The notes under the pieces: model-generated
Databases searched by the model: none
What the model saw: the letters and a program-made list of their open reading frames with translations, nothing else
Told to the model about the DNA's origin: nothing
Program-made: the position numbers and the translations under genes
Assembly: GCF_900169065.1 (NCBI RefSeq)
Contig: NZ_FXZB01000022.1
Coordinates: 1 to 64,000, forward strand
Length of the DNA: 64,000 nucleotides
Source of the DNA: Brevibacterium aurantiacum
GTDB lineage: Bacteria; Actinomycetota; Actinomycetes; Actinomycetales; Brevibacteriaceae
Direction: 5' to 3'
Shown: positions 43,428 through 51,891 of the stretch, piece by piece
Layout of the letters: each line of letters opens with the position of its first letter
Position numbering within the stretch: the stretch's first letter is position 1

Positions 43428-46424
43428 TCAGTACGGCAGCCGGTCGGCGTCCGTCGGGTGATCGCCGGAGGGCATAGACGCCATCCGGGCGAGGTACGGG
43501 TCGAGCACGTCGATGGGCAGCATCTGCGACGCACGCTCAGGTCGGCGGGCGTTGTCCCAGTCGCCTCGGGAGACGGTGCCGAGCCCCCACTCATCGAGCC
43601 AGGCGAGACGCTCGGCGATGCTCAGCGAACGGTCGGCGAGCGTCGGGATCACGACCACGCCCTGGCGGTGCGCCATGACGATGGACATCAGCACCGTGCG
43701 CTGCGGAGTCACGAGGCGGCGGCCCTTGCCGTGCGTGTACTTAAGGTCCCAGTCGCGCCACTCGGCGATGGTGCGCAGGCATCCGGTCTGCGCCATCTCG
43801 CGGGCGATCTGGCGAGCGCGGAGGCAGTCCTCCACCCGCTCCCACGGCTCGGTGGTGAACGTCGCCATCTCCTCCGTGGAGCCATCCGGCAAGGGAACCA
43901 TTTCGGGGTTCATGGAGGACATGACGGGCTTGCGCTTGAGGTCGTAGTCCAGGCTCACAGAACGCTCGACGCGAGACGGGATGAAGTCCTTACGGTCCTC
44001 CGTCCGCGACAGCTCCTGGAACGACGGGAAGCTCGTGTACCCGTTGGGGACCCGGCCCTCGCGGGTCACCACGGAGACCAGCAGCAGCTCGCGGTCTTCG
44101 ATGCTGTCCGGGACGATGCCCTTCGGGGCCTTGAGACCGTTGTGAGCGCACACGCCGCCGAGGTCGAGTGAGACGTTGCCACGGGTCGTGAAGTTCACGA
44201 GGTCGTTCTGCGCGTGCTTGGCCTCCCAGATGCCTGGGTCGCCGGTGAGTGCAGAGCGTGACTCGCTGAGCACCTCGTCGAGCCCGTAGAGGTCGAGGGC
44301 GGCGACCTCGTCCACCGTGAAGTCGGTGATGAAGCCATCCGTCGTGACCGAGTAGACGTGACCACCGCGCTCGACGAGCTGGTTCATGGTCGCCAGCAGC
44401 TGCGCCCGGACCAACGAGGTCGTCATTGCCGCGTGGTAAGGACTGGAGACGGCGGAGCCGCCGACATTGTCCATCTCCTGGGCGCGGGCATCCCACGACC
44501 GCTGCTCCGCAACGTCCTGTGCCGTCTTGCCGTAGATACTGTTCACACCGGTCTTGAGGGTCTGCTCTTCCAGCGACCCCTTGCCGAACAGCGCCTTGGC
44601 AGCGTTGCGATCGTCGATGAGATGCTTGACGCCATGGCGGAGGGAGAGACTCGGCTCGCCGTCCTGCCGCAGCTCACGACCGAGGTAGCCGATCTGGCAG
44701 TGGACCTCAGCGCCGAGCGTGAGCCACAGCTCGGGACCGCACACCCAGGTTCCGGCAACGCCTTCGGACGTGCGGGGATAGACCAGCGTGCCGTCGGCGA
44801 CGATGGGCAGGCACGGGTGCGTCACCTCAGCGGGGAACGTGAACGACACGAACCCGACGAACGGCGTCGTAGCCGTCGGCACGTCGTTGATGGTGAGAGA
44901 GCGCTCGTGCACGACCTCCCCGATGGCACCGGCCTCCCAGTCGAGGTCGCGGACCAGTGCCATAGCGGTCGGGTAGGCGTTCTGGGCGTCGATGTCCACG
45001 GTCGGCAAGGGGTAGAAGCCCGGCATCGGGCACGAGTTGAGCCCGCCGTGGTAGGCGCGGGCAAACGCCGACGACAGCTGGGCGGCAGCGCCGTCGAGGG
45101 GATTGCGGCCCCGCTTCGCGTAGTAGCTCAGACGGTCGCCCTCCTCCACGGCCTCGACGCCCTCGTCCTCGTCCACCAGCCCGGCGAACTTGCGCCGGAA
45201 CTCCGAGGGGCTCGATGCCCCGAGATAGGCACTGCCGGAGTCCACGAGCGCGGCGGCAGCACCACCGCTCAGCGTGATTGGTGGGACGACGCCGTCGCCC
45301 CACTGCCGAGTGAGGGTCCCAAGGACGATCACGGCGTCGTTGACCCCGTACTCCAGGAACTCCAGCAGGTGCTCGCGCCGGTAGTCGGTCATCCGGGAGA
45401 TCCAGCCTTCCGGCACGTCGAGCTTCGGGACACCGCACGCCTCGCCGAGCACCGCGAGCGACTTCTTCCCAGCGGGGGTTTGGGACATGGTGTCACGCAC
45501 GGTCACGGACAGGCTCTGCCACCAGTGACCGTTCTCGTTCCCGCGCTGCGAGCGGAACGGCAGCAGCGTCACGAGCCCGCCGGCAGCCGAGGTCAGCCGG
45601 ACGAGGGCGTCCAACTCCCGAGCATGCCCGCCCGTGCGGAAAGTCGTGAGGTCCGCCGAGCCGTAGTGGCAGGCGAGGACAATGGGCACTCGCAGCTTCG
45701 CCAAGGCCTCCCGACGTTCCACCCAGTCATCGGACCAGAACGCGCCGCGGGCCACTCCACGGGGACCCACCTCGTCGGGCACCAGAGGCGACTGCCACAG
45801 CTCGGCGGCGACCACGACGGTCCACAGCGCCGTGTGCAGCGAGATGCGTGCACCGGAGCCCAGAGGAGGCAGGATGACGACCTCGACCATCACCGACGGA
45901 TCGAGCGGGTCAGGCACGGCGAACTGGTACGAGTCGATGATCCGGGCGCCGTCCACCGTCGTGAACTCCGTGTCAAAGCCGACGACGATCCCGGCACGGC
46001 CAGTACCCATCGCCTTGACCGACGGAAGGTCACCGAAGGCGGTCGCGGGCACTGACACGCCTGCCCCGACCGCGCCCGACGCGGGCGACGCGGGCGACGA
46101 CGAGCCGGTCGCCGCGGCACGGTCACACGGTCGTAACGCGGGGCTCCCCATAGGGCGTTCTGACCGTGCCCGACCATTCGCCTCCTGACCAGGAGAAACA
46201 GTGGTCTCGGAGGGGTCGGAATTGTGTGACAGTTCGGAAGTGTCACACCCGGCGACGAGGTTCTGAGACCCGATCGCTCTGGGCTGGGAGGCGGCAGCGG
46301 GCGTGCCTGAGCCCCCGCTGGCCGCTGCACGCGCGCGCCGACGGGTGAGCACCTCGAACACGATGCCGTAGCGTGAGCCGTCGGTGATCTCGTGACGCTC
46401 CCAGCCGGGAGGTGCGGCGCTCAC
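43428..46424 (-). CDS. Family B DNA polymerase with 3'-5' exonuclease (piPolB candidate)
   Basis: A 998-residue polymerase. Residues about 30-145 are low complexity. The exonuclease has Exo I FDTEF (Asp151, Glu153) and Exo III YGVND. Polymerase motif A is DAQNAYP (Asp479), motif B KTGVNSIYG (about 624-632), and motif C YSVTTDG with catalytic-type Asp696. The first Asp of the usual DTD is Thr. It is not a host enzyme; its place in an integrated element with an integrase points to element-encoded replication, as in pipolins. GTG overlaps the excisionase stop. Confidence 0.85.
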   Translation of the reverse strand: MSAAPPGWERHEITDGSRYGIVFEVLTRRRARAAASGGSGTPAAASQPRAIGSQNLVAGCDTSELSHNSDPSETTVSPGQEANGRARSERPMGSPALRPCDRAAATGSSSPASPASGAVGAGVSVPATAFGDLPSVKAMGTGRAGIVVGFDTEFTTVDGARIIDSYQFAVPDPLDPSVMVEVVILPPLGSGARISLHTALWTVVVAAELWQSPLVPDEVGPRGVARGAFWSDDWVERREALAKLRVPIVLACHYGSADLTTFRTGGHARELDALVRLTSAAGGLVTLLPFRSQRGNENGHWWQSLSVTVRDTMSQTPAGKKSLAVLGEACGVPKLDVPEGWISRMTDYRREHLLEFLEYGVNDAVIVLGTLTRQWGDGVVPPITLSGGAAAALVDSGSAYLGASSPSEFRRKFAGLVDEDEGVEAVEEGDRLSYYAKRGRNPLDGAAAQLSSAFARAYHGGLNSCPMPGFYPLPTVDIDAQNAYPTAMALVRDLDWEAGAIGEVVHERSLTINDVPTATTPFVGFVSFTFPAEVTHPCLPIVADGTLVYPRTSEGVAGTWVCGPELWLTLGAEVHCQIGYLGRELRQDGEPSLSLRHGVKHLIDDRNAAKALFGKGSLEEQTLKTGVNSIYGKTAQDVAEQRSWDARAQEMDNVGGSAVSSPYHAAMTTSLVRAQLLATMNQLVERGGHVYSVTTDGFITDFTVDEVAALDLYGLDEVLSESRSALTGDPGIWEAKHAQNDLVNFTTRGNVSLDLGGVCAHNGLKAPKGIVPDSIEDRELLLVSVVTREGRVPNGYTSFPSFQELSRTEDRKDFIPSRVERSVSLDYDLKRKPVMSSMNPEMVPLPDGSTEEMATFTTEPWERVEDCLRARQIAREMAQTGCLRTIAEWRDWDLKYTHGKGRRLVTPQRTVLMSIVMAHRQGVVVIPTLADRSLSIAERLAWLDEWGLGTVSRGDWDNARRPERASQMLPIDVLDPYLARMASMPSGDHPTDADRLPY

Positions 46425-46741
46425 GACGCGCCGCCGAGGATGATGGCGAGACGCTCGCGCTGCTCGTTGGTCAGGCGCGGCGCGGATGCGACCACGCGCG
46501 CCACGGCAGCGTCGACCTCATCGCCAGAGCGAGCGGCCTTCTGCGTCGTCTTGGGGATTGCGAGGGCGTCGAGGTCCTCGACGGTGATCTTGACGCGGCC
46601 GCCGATCTTCACGGCCGGTAGGCGACCGTCGGCGATCCAGGCTCTCAGGGTTGATTCCGCCGCGTAACCGCGAGCGGCGCCCTCCTGGAGCGAAATATAC
46701 GAAGTGGGCTCAGTAGGGGCAGGAATTGCCGTAGCAGGCAT
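46421..46741 (-). CDS. MerR/excisionase-type HTH protein (directionality factor candidate)
   Basis: A 106-residue protein. YISLQEGAARGYAAESTLRA is a winged-helix start, LPAVKIGGRVKITVEDLDAL is the wing and closing helix of excisionase-like proteins, and a C-terminal helix follows. It may be the recombination directionality factor for the serine integrase, or a copy-control regulator of the polymerase operon it opens. ATG 46741 is chosen over codons up to 46765 because GGAG precedes it and the leader hairpin ends there. Confidence 0.72.
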   Translation of the reverse strand: MPATAIPAPTEPTSYISLQEGAARGYAAESTLRAWIADGRLPAVKIGGRVKITVEDLDALAIPKTTQKAARSGDEVDAAVARVVASAPRLTNEQRERLAIILGGAS

Positions 46742-46750
46742 AGTCGTCTC

Positions 46751-46787
46751 CGATGGACAACACACCTGCTCTCGGTGTGTGCCATCG
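46751..46787 (-). promoter_or_regulatory. Leader hairpin touching the ribosome site of the excisionase/PolB operon
   Basis: On the plus strand, CGATGG (46751-46756) pairs with CCATCG (46782-46787) and ACACACC (46760-46766) with GGTGTGT (46774-46780). In the leftward mRNA this two-part stem ends at the GGAG ribosome site, 10 bases before the ATG. It could limit translation of the whole replication and transfer operon. The rest of 46788-47034 probably holds the promoter, but I cannot mark one clearly. Confidence 0.5.
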
Positions 46788-47034
46788 GGGACAATCGGCT
46801 CCCCGACCCGGCGACCTTCGCCTCAGGCTATTTCGGCAGTTCGGCTCCGTCGCGCCTCCCCGTAGTGACCAAGGCCACCAATCGGGCAATCCCGTCCCGA
46901 TCCAGGCTTCATCTCTCCGGGCGAAAGGGATGGTTCCACCCGACTCATCCATTTTCGGACTCGTCGTCAAGACTTATGTACGAGTCTAGCGAGCCTGTCA
47001 AGCCCAGTCAACTCTCAGAAGATGCGAGCGCTTT

Positions 47035-47277
47035 CTAAGTACGCTTTTCTTCGTCCACGGTTGCAAGCGTGGTGATCGCATACTCTGCGGTCGTCGCTCC
47101 CGCATCTGGGCCCCACTGTTCCGGAGTCCCGTCGCCGCGCAACGGTTCTTCAGCATTGCTGTCAACCGCACCAGTATCGGAATCCGAGTCGATGTCCTTG
47201 GTATCGACGCGGCGTGCCTCACCCCATTGCGGGTAGGGCGGACCGTCGCAGTCCTTCGTCGTTGTTCCTATGCTCAT
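47035..47277 (-). pseudogene. 5' fragment of DUF4244 (Flp-type) pilin gene
   Basis: ATG 47277, with an excellent GGAGGAG ribosome site, starts an acidic propeptide-like region and then ATTAEYAITTLA, the pilin processing and helix motif with its conserved Glu. Pilin sequence ends at the junction (47069); the frame then reads element DNA to TAG at 47035. The missing C-terminal helix is at 21773-21887. The host probably cannot make Flp-type pili while the element is integrated; excision should restore the gene exactly. Confidence 0.9.
47060..47085. other. attR of the 25-kb element (core 47069-47074)
   Basis: The core GTGGTG (47069-47074) is identical to the left junction core. Bases to the right encode the pilin 5' half, and bases to the left are element sequence, where the pilin frame runs on for 11 unrelated codons to a stop. 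Predicted attB, pilin strand: GCGATCACCACAGCGGCC. Confidence 0.75.
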
Positions 47278-47521
47278 AGTCTCCTCCTCATTGAAGCCCC
47301 CATTCGCGGTCTGCGAAGGGAGTTTCAGTGTTGGAGGAGACACACACCCACGTCGAGAGTCGACAATCGGGCTGTGGATAGACAGTGACCGTCCACAGCT
47401 CAAACGCACTCGAGTGGTGCCGAAATCAACAGGCTTGCGCACTCGAGTCGGCTCTCGGCTCGGCACGGCTCACGAAGCAGCCTGCTCGGCCCATGAGACC
47501 GCGAGCGTGTGGGTCAGAGCG

Positions 47522-48124
47522 TCAGCCTCGCCCGGCCCACTCCTCCTTGAGGATCGCCATGATGACCTCGTCGTGACGGCGGCCGTTGAAGAAGACAGCC
47601 TCACGACGGCGTCCTTCTTCGACGAATCCGGCCTTGGTGTAGGAGGCGATGCCTCGGGTGTTGAATGCCCAGGTCTGCAGCTCGATACGATTGAGTCCCA
47701 GCTGCAGGAAACCGTACTTGATGCCCAGCCTCACAGCATCGGAGCCGTAGCCGCGACCGTGGAATTCCGGGCCGAGGACGATTGCCAGGGTGGCAGACTG
47801 GTTGACCGAGCTCCGCGCGAAGAGTGTCACGTGGCCGACGAACTCCTCGGTTTCGAGCAGCTCGATGCTGAAGCCGACCGCGTCGGTGTCCTTGTTTGCG
47901 CTCCACAGTGAGAACTGTTCGGAGACGCCGCCTTCGGGACGTGGAAGGACAGTGTGATTCTGCAGGACCACGATCGAGGGGTCGAACCACCACTGTTCAA
48001 GGTAGGGAAGATCGTCTCCCTGCAGTGGACGGAGCCGTACGTGTCGACCTGTGAAGAGGTTTTCGGCGTATTCTTCGGCTTGTTCGACGTTGGACAGTTG
48101 ATTGAAGGGCGTAACCGGTGCCAT
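47522..48124 (-). CDS. GNAT acetyltransferase, RimJ/RimL type
   Basis: A 200-residue acetyltransferase. HVRLRPLQGDDLPYLEQW is the family start, VLGPEFHGRGYGSDAVRL is the acetyl-CoA loop, and NRIELQTWAFNTRGIASYTK is the closing part. RimJ/RimL-like enzymes acetylate protein N-termini or small molecules. It lies inside the tad gene cluster, between tadC and the pilin on the same strand, and is probably unrelated to piliation. The 244 bases to the pilin gene hold the pilin promoter by position. Confidence 0.8.
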   Translation of the reverse strand: MAPVTPFNQLSNVEQAEEYAENLFTGRHVRLRPLQGDDLPYLEQWWFDPSIVVLQNHTVLPRPEGGVSEQFSLWSANKDTDAVGFSIELLETEEFVGHVTLFARSSVNQSATLAIVLGPEFHGRGYGSDAVRLGIKYGFLQLGLNRIELQTWAFNTRGIASYTKAGFVEEGRRREAVFFNGRRHDEVIMAILKEEWAGRG

Positions 48125-48200
48125 TCCTCGACTTTACCAAGGCCGGCTGAACGCTCAGTCAGCAAATGCCTGAGTCGACCGGAACGCAGGGCGGGATCGG

Positions 48201-48791
48201 TCAGAAGAACACAGTCGTCAGGTCCGACAGCAGTGATATGACCACGGGAACGACAGAGAGCAGCAGAAAGGCCGGAAGGATGCAGACTCCGAGCGGCACG
48301 ACGAGTTTCACGCCCAGAGCCGCAGCCGCTTCCTGCCTGCGTCGACGGGAGGAATCCCGCAGCTCCTTCGCGACGGACTCGATGAGTGGGGCGGGCCCGA
48401 CTCCGGTGTGCTCGGAGAATTCGAAGACCTCGAGGACGGGCAGGAGTCGGTCATCAGCTGAGAGCTCCTGACCTCCGATCGTCATGGACCGTGCGACCCG
48501 GCCCAGGCCCGACCGGTCCCCTGTCGCCTCTGCGGTCAACGCCAGGGCGACCGGGATCGGCAGTCCGGAGGTGAGGCAGATAGCCACAAGATCAAGGTCG
48601 AAGGCGAGCAGGTCATCAACCACCCGCGGCGAGGCGCCAGATTCTCTCTGCAGTTCCGCCTTGGACAGTTCAACACCATGTCGCCGACGCTGTCCCGGCA
48701 CGTCCAACAGACGCCGCAGCCGACCATCGGATCTGCCCGACCACAGCAGAACTCCGAATGCGATGAGGACTCCCACGAGGAGTGCAACCAT
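48201..48791 (-). CDS. TadC-like type II secretion F-domain protein
   Basis: A 196-residue inner-membrane platform protein. N-terminal helix (about residues 2-18), cytoplasmic F-domain (VVDDLLAFDLDLVAICLTSG, then AALGVKLVVPLGVCILPAF) and C-terminal hydrophobic helices. With TadB it forms the platform for Flp pilus assembly. ATG 48791 has GGAGG upstream and lies just after the tadB stop; longer versions would overlap tadB deeply. Position matches Rv3657c. Confidence 0.8.
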   Translation of the reverse strand: MVALLVGVLIAFGVLLWSGRSDGRLRRLLDVPGQRRRHGVELSKAELQRESGASPRVVDDLLAFDLDLVAICLTSGLPIPVALALTAEATGDRSGLGRVARSMTIGGQELSADDRLLPVLEVFEFSEHTGVGPAPLIESVAKELRDSSRRRRQEAAAALGVKLVVPLGVCILPAFLLLSVVPVVISLLSDLTTVFF

Positions 48792-48796
48792 GCCGA

Positions 48797-49474
48797 TCAG
48801 GCCTCCGCTCGTACCATCATCCGTCTCATCCACCAGCGTCCAAGGAGGTAGAGAACGATGCCGCCGCCGATGCTCAGCTGGCCGGGCAGTCCTGAGAACA
48901 GCTCTGCTGGTTTGACGCCTATGAGCAGACCGAGACCGACGCCGATCAGCGGCAGCCAACTGAGGACTCGGACTGTCGCCTTGGGCCCGGCCATCGCAAT
49001 GTGTCTCTCCCGATCGGCGTCCAGAGCGCTGCGCTGTGCCCGCGCATAGCGCAGAATCATGTCGGCGGCGGGTGCCCCGGATCGTTCAGACACGGTCCAC
49101 ACGGATGACATGCCGGCGAACACCTCGGCGGCTGCGCCCGGCAGTTCGGCTCCTCTGGTGGCGATGGCTCGGCCGGGTTCCTCGCCCAGTGAGATCGCTC
49201 GCGAAATCGGAGCCAGCTGCGCGTTCTGCCTGCTCAGGGTCGCCATCACTGCCTGCGGAGTCATTCCCACCTTGAGCAGATGTGCACAGTTCTCCACCGC
49301 AGAGATGGCCCACAGCTTCTCCTGCTCAGGATCTTCCTTGGCACGCCGCCCAGCTCGGCGGGGCTCGTTGCTGGTGGTGCGGGTGCGGAGCAGATCCTGG
49401 AGTCGCGAAGCCGGGTCCAGCGGTGCGCTGAGAATGACGCTCAACGCCACGAGCACTGCGATGACGGTGACCAT
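48797..49474 (-). CDS. TadB-like type II secretion F-domain protein
   Basis: A 225-residue membrane protein. N-terminal helix (VTVIAVLVALSVILSA), then a cytoplasmic F-domain (CAHLLKVGMTPQAVMATLSR and the following GEEPGRAI region) and two hydrophobic segments near the C-terminus (SWLPLIGVGLGLLIGV, GGGIVLYLLG). ATG 49474 overlaps the tadA stop (ATGA), so the earlier frame to 49564 is rejected. It is the partner of TadC and the TadA motor in Flp pilus assembly. Confidence 0.83.
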   Translation of the reverse strand: MVTVIAVLVALSVILSAPLDPASRLQDLLRTRTTSNEPRRAGRRAKEDPEQEKLWAISAVENCAHLLKVGMTPQAVMATLSRQNAQLAPISRAISLGEEPGRAIATRGAELPGAAAEVFAGMSSVWTVSERSGAPAADMILRYARAQRSALDADRERHIAMAGPKATVRVLSWLPLIGVGLGLLIGVKPAELFSGLPGQLSIGGGIVLYLLGRWWMRRMMVRAEA

Positions 49475-50643
49475 CAGGCGGCTTTCTGCTCGAGCACGGC
49501 TTCGAACCGACTCAAGGCCCGACGGTTGAAAGTCCCCTCGGACAGCGGAGATGGTCGACCCCACACAGGCTCCATCGTCACTCCGCTGCTGCTCTCCCGG
49601 GTGGGAATCGCCAGTTCCGTGATTCCTCGGTCCGCGTCGACCCGTCGCAAGTGGATGACTAGGTCTATGGCGGTCGAGAACTGTGAGAACACGGCCTGTG
49701 GGCTCATGTTCGCCAGTGCTCCCAGCGCCGCGAGACGGCTGGGAACAGCTTCAGCGGTGTTCGCGTGGATCGTGGCGCTGCCACCCTCGTGACCGGTGTT
49801 CAGCGCCGTGAGCATGTCCCTGACCTCGGCACCTCGACACTCCCCCACGACGAGGCGGTCCGGCCGCATCCGCAGGGCGTTGCGCACGAGGTCGGTCAGT
49901 GTCACCTCGCCTCCGCCTTCGACATTGGCCTGGCGGGCGGCGAGCTGGACGACGTGGGAGTGTCCGACGATGAGTTCACGGGAGTCTTCGACGATGACGA
50001 TGCGATGATCCGAATCGACAAGACCCAGAAGCGCGCCGAGGAGGACCGTCTTCCCGGTTCCTGTACCGCCGGAGATGAGGATGTTGGCACGGGATCGTAC
50101 CGCTGTGCTGAGAATTTCGTGGACGTCGTCAGGGATGAACCCGCCAGTGCGCAGCTGTTCGAAGGTGAAGCCGGCGTGGCGGGGAACGCGGAAGGAGATC
50201 GTCGTGTGGTCTCCGGAGATGGGCGGCACGATCGCATTCATGCGTACTCCGTCGGGCAGTCTGACATCGACGAACGGACTCGAATCGTCGAGACGCCGAC
50301 CGCCCAGTGCCGCCAGACGCACGGCCAGCGAGCGCACTTCGTCTTCCGAGCCCAGGGACAGGTCGAGCAGCCTGGGCCCTGTGCCGACGTCGGCGAAGAT
50401 CTCTCGCGGACCGTTGACGAAGACGTCAGTGGTGTCAGCAACTTCGAGCACGGATTGGAGGGGTCCAGCTCCGGACAGCTGCGCGGACAACCTGTTCACG
50501 AGTTCGAGGAGGGCGCTGGAACCGAGCACCCGACCGGTACGTTGGACCGCCTCGGCGACGGCTGCCGTCGTCACGGGCCCAGGATTGTCGAGCAGAGTCT
50601 TGCGGACCTCAGCCACGAGCGAGGCGTCGAGCCATTCGCTCAT
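49474..50643 (-). CDS. tadA: TadA/CpaF secretion ATPase
   Basis: A 389-residue type II/IV secretion ATPase. It has the CpaF N-terminal domain, the FRVPRHAGFTFEQLR linker, P-loop SGGTGTGKT, the Asp box IVIVEDSRELIVGH, Walker B DRLVVGECRGAEV and the His box GHEGGSATIHANT. It powers pilin assembly at the membrane. ATG 50643 overlaps the tadZ stop by 4 bases and fits the family N-terminus; the longer frame to 50943 is a shadow. Corresponds to Rv3659c. Confidence 0.93.
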   Translation of the reverse strand: MSEWLDASLVAEVRKTLLDNPGPVTTAAVAEAVQRTGRVLGSSALLELVNRLSAQLSGAGPLQSVLEVADTTDVFVNGPREIFADVGTGPRLLDLSLGSEDEVRSLAVRLAALGGRRLDDSSPFVDVRLPDGVRMNAIVPPISGDHTTISFRVPRHAGFTFEQLRTGGFIPDDVHEILSTAVRSRANILISGGTGTGKTVLLGALLGLVDSDHRIVIVEDSRELIVGHSHVVQLAARQANVEGGGEVTLTDLVRNALRMRPDRLVVGECRGAEVRDMLTALNTGHEGGSATIHANTAEAVPSRLAALGALANMSPQAVFSQFSTAIDLVIHLRRVDADRGITELAIPTRESSSGVTMEPVWGRPSPLSEGTFNRRALSRFEAVLEQKAA

Positions 50644-51647
50644 TCCACCCACTCCCCCAGAAGCCGGTCGACGAGCTTGCCCAGTCGTGCCCCGCCGGGG
50701 ATGCCTTCTCCTCGATCGACTGCTGCGGACAGGCCGCGATCGTCGCGGATGCTGCCAGCAAGATCGAGTCCGATGGAATCGGCAAGCAGCTCGGCGTCGA
50801 GGCCTCCGGCGCCGGTATCGCGCACGACGAGACGTACGTCGGGGTGAGATTGGGACAGACGTTTGGCGACTTGGGATGCTGCGACTGCGGAGCGGACCCG
50901 TGCCGGGGAGACGAGGAGGACGTGATGGCAGCGGCGCGTCCACTGAGGTGGGGCGTGTCGTGGCAGGTCGACGATGACGAGGTCGAAGGCCTGTCCGGCG
51001 GCGGCGAGGAAGTCGTCGAAGACATCGGGATCGAGCTCGAGGATGTCATCGCGCCCCCATGACAGGATCGCCAGGCCCTCGTGGCGAGGCAGTGCCTGGC
51101 TCAGCGTCGAGGGACGAAGTTGACCGCGTGAGGCGCTGAGATCGGCCCAGCGCGGTCCGGGAACCTGCTCGGCGCCCAACACCAGATCGAGTCCTCCGCC
51201 CAGCGGATCGGCATCGACGAGGACCGTGCTCACATCTGGTCCTGCGCGGCGAGCGAGTGCGCAGGAGAGCACCGAGGCACCGGCCCCTCCACATCCGGCG
51301 ACGACTCCGACGGTGACACCGGGTGCCACCGGGGGTTCGACGGCTGCGATCATGCGGCCGCTCAGCCATTCCGCTGCGGAGGGCAGGACTGCCAACTGTT
51401 CGACGCCGAGGTGGGCCGCTCGTTTCCATGCCGAGCTGGGTTCATCCCCGTCAAGGACGACGAGAATGCGATCAGCATGGTCCGTGGCCGGAGCTTCGCG
51501 GACATCCTCGCCCAGGAGAATGAGAGACGCGTTCTGCCAGCCGCCCGAGTCGGGAGGCAGGACCTTGAGGGAGATGCCGATGCTTTCGGCGACTCGTGCG
51601 CATTCGTCGGTGATGGCGCCGAGGTCGGTGATGAGTGCTACCTGCAT
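50640..51647 (-). CDS. TadZ/CpaE-like (Ssd-type) ParA-fold protein
   Basis: A 335-residue protein. The N-terminal receiver-like domain is followed by a MinD/ParA fold with a modified P-loop VVAGCGGAGASVL, the VDADPLGGGLDLVLG switch and VIVDLPRHAP. The deviant Walker motif lacks the usual GKT. In actinobacteria this family (Rv3660c, Ssd) heads the tad locus and is thought to position the pilus machine or affect septation. It is the first gene of the minus-strand tad operon. Confidence 0.82.
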   Translation of the reverse strand: MQVALITDLGAITDECARVAESIGISLKVLPPDSGGWQNASLILLGEDVREAPATDHADRILVVLDGDEPSSAWKRAAHLGVEQLAVLPSAAEWLSGRMIAAVEPPVAPGVTVGVVAGCGGAGASVLSCALARRAGPDVSTVLVDADPLGGGLDLVLGAEQVPGPRWADLSASRGQLRPSTLSQALPRHEGLAILSWGRDDILELDPDVFDDFLAAAGQAFDLVIVDLPRHAPPQWTRRCHHVLLVSPARVRSAVAASQVAKRLSQSHPDVRLVVRDTGAGGLDAELLADSIGLDLAGSIRDDRGLSAAVDRGEGIPGGARLGKLVDRLLGEWVE

Positions 51648-51713
51648 GATGACAGCCTGGACATCCGGCCCGGGATGAGGACAGTGCCGGAGGGGAACCT
51701 GTGGACAGAATGC

Positions 51714-51760
51714 AAAAGGGGCGGCTCCTGTGCACTTAAGTCACAGGAGCCGCCCCTTTT
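51714..51760 (-). terminator. Very strong intrinsic terminator
   Basis: Perfect 19-base arms AAAAGGGGCGGCTCCTGTG (51714-51732) and CACAGGAGCCGCCCCTTTT (51742-51760) with a 9-base loop. It separates the gene ending at 51892 from the tad operon starting at 51647, ending the leftward transcript. Confidence 0.92.
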
Positions 51761-51891
51761 CGGTCGGCGTGAGCGTCTCCCCTGTTCAAAACCCTTGCGG
51801 GCTCAGGCTGAGGGAATCAGCTCAGCTGGTCGGACGGCGTGCGCTCGGAGTGTTGTCCACAGCCCGAGCGCACGAGTCGACCGTTGTGGGT

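Larger units (their letters stand above)
21882..47074. mobile_element. 25.2-kb serine-integrase element with family B DNA polymerase and mobilization genes
   Basis: The limits come from the split DUF4244 pilin gene and the shared core GTGGTG. From left to right it holds a large serine integrase, resolvase/zinc-ribbon pair 1, unknown genes, resolvase/zinc-ribbon pair 2, an unknown two-gene unit, hsdRSM, small accessory genes with ardA, a palindrome array, a regulator and a lipoprotein. It ends with a leftward operon of excisionase, PolB, accessory protein, MobC, relaxase and membrane protein. The mix of own polymerase, integrase and relaxase fits a pipolin-like, self-replicating mobilizable element. 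Confidence 0.88.

Noticed and set aside
44358..46055. A 565-codon plus-strand frame opposite the polymerase
   Set aside because: Antisense shadow in high-GC DNA; the polymerase motifs prove the minus strand is coding.
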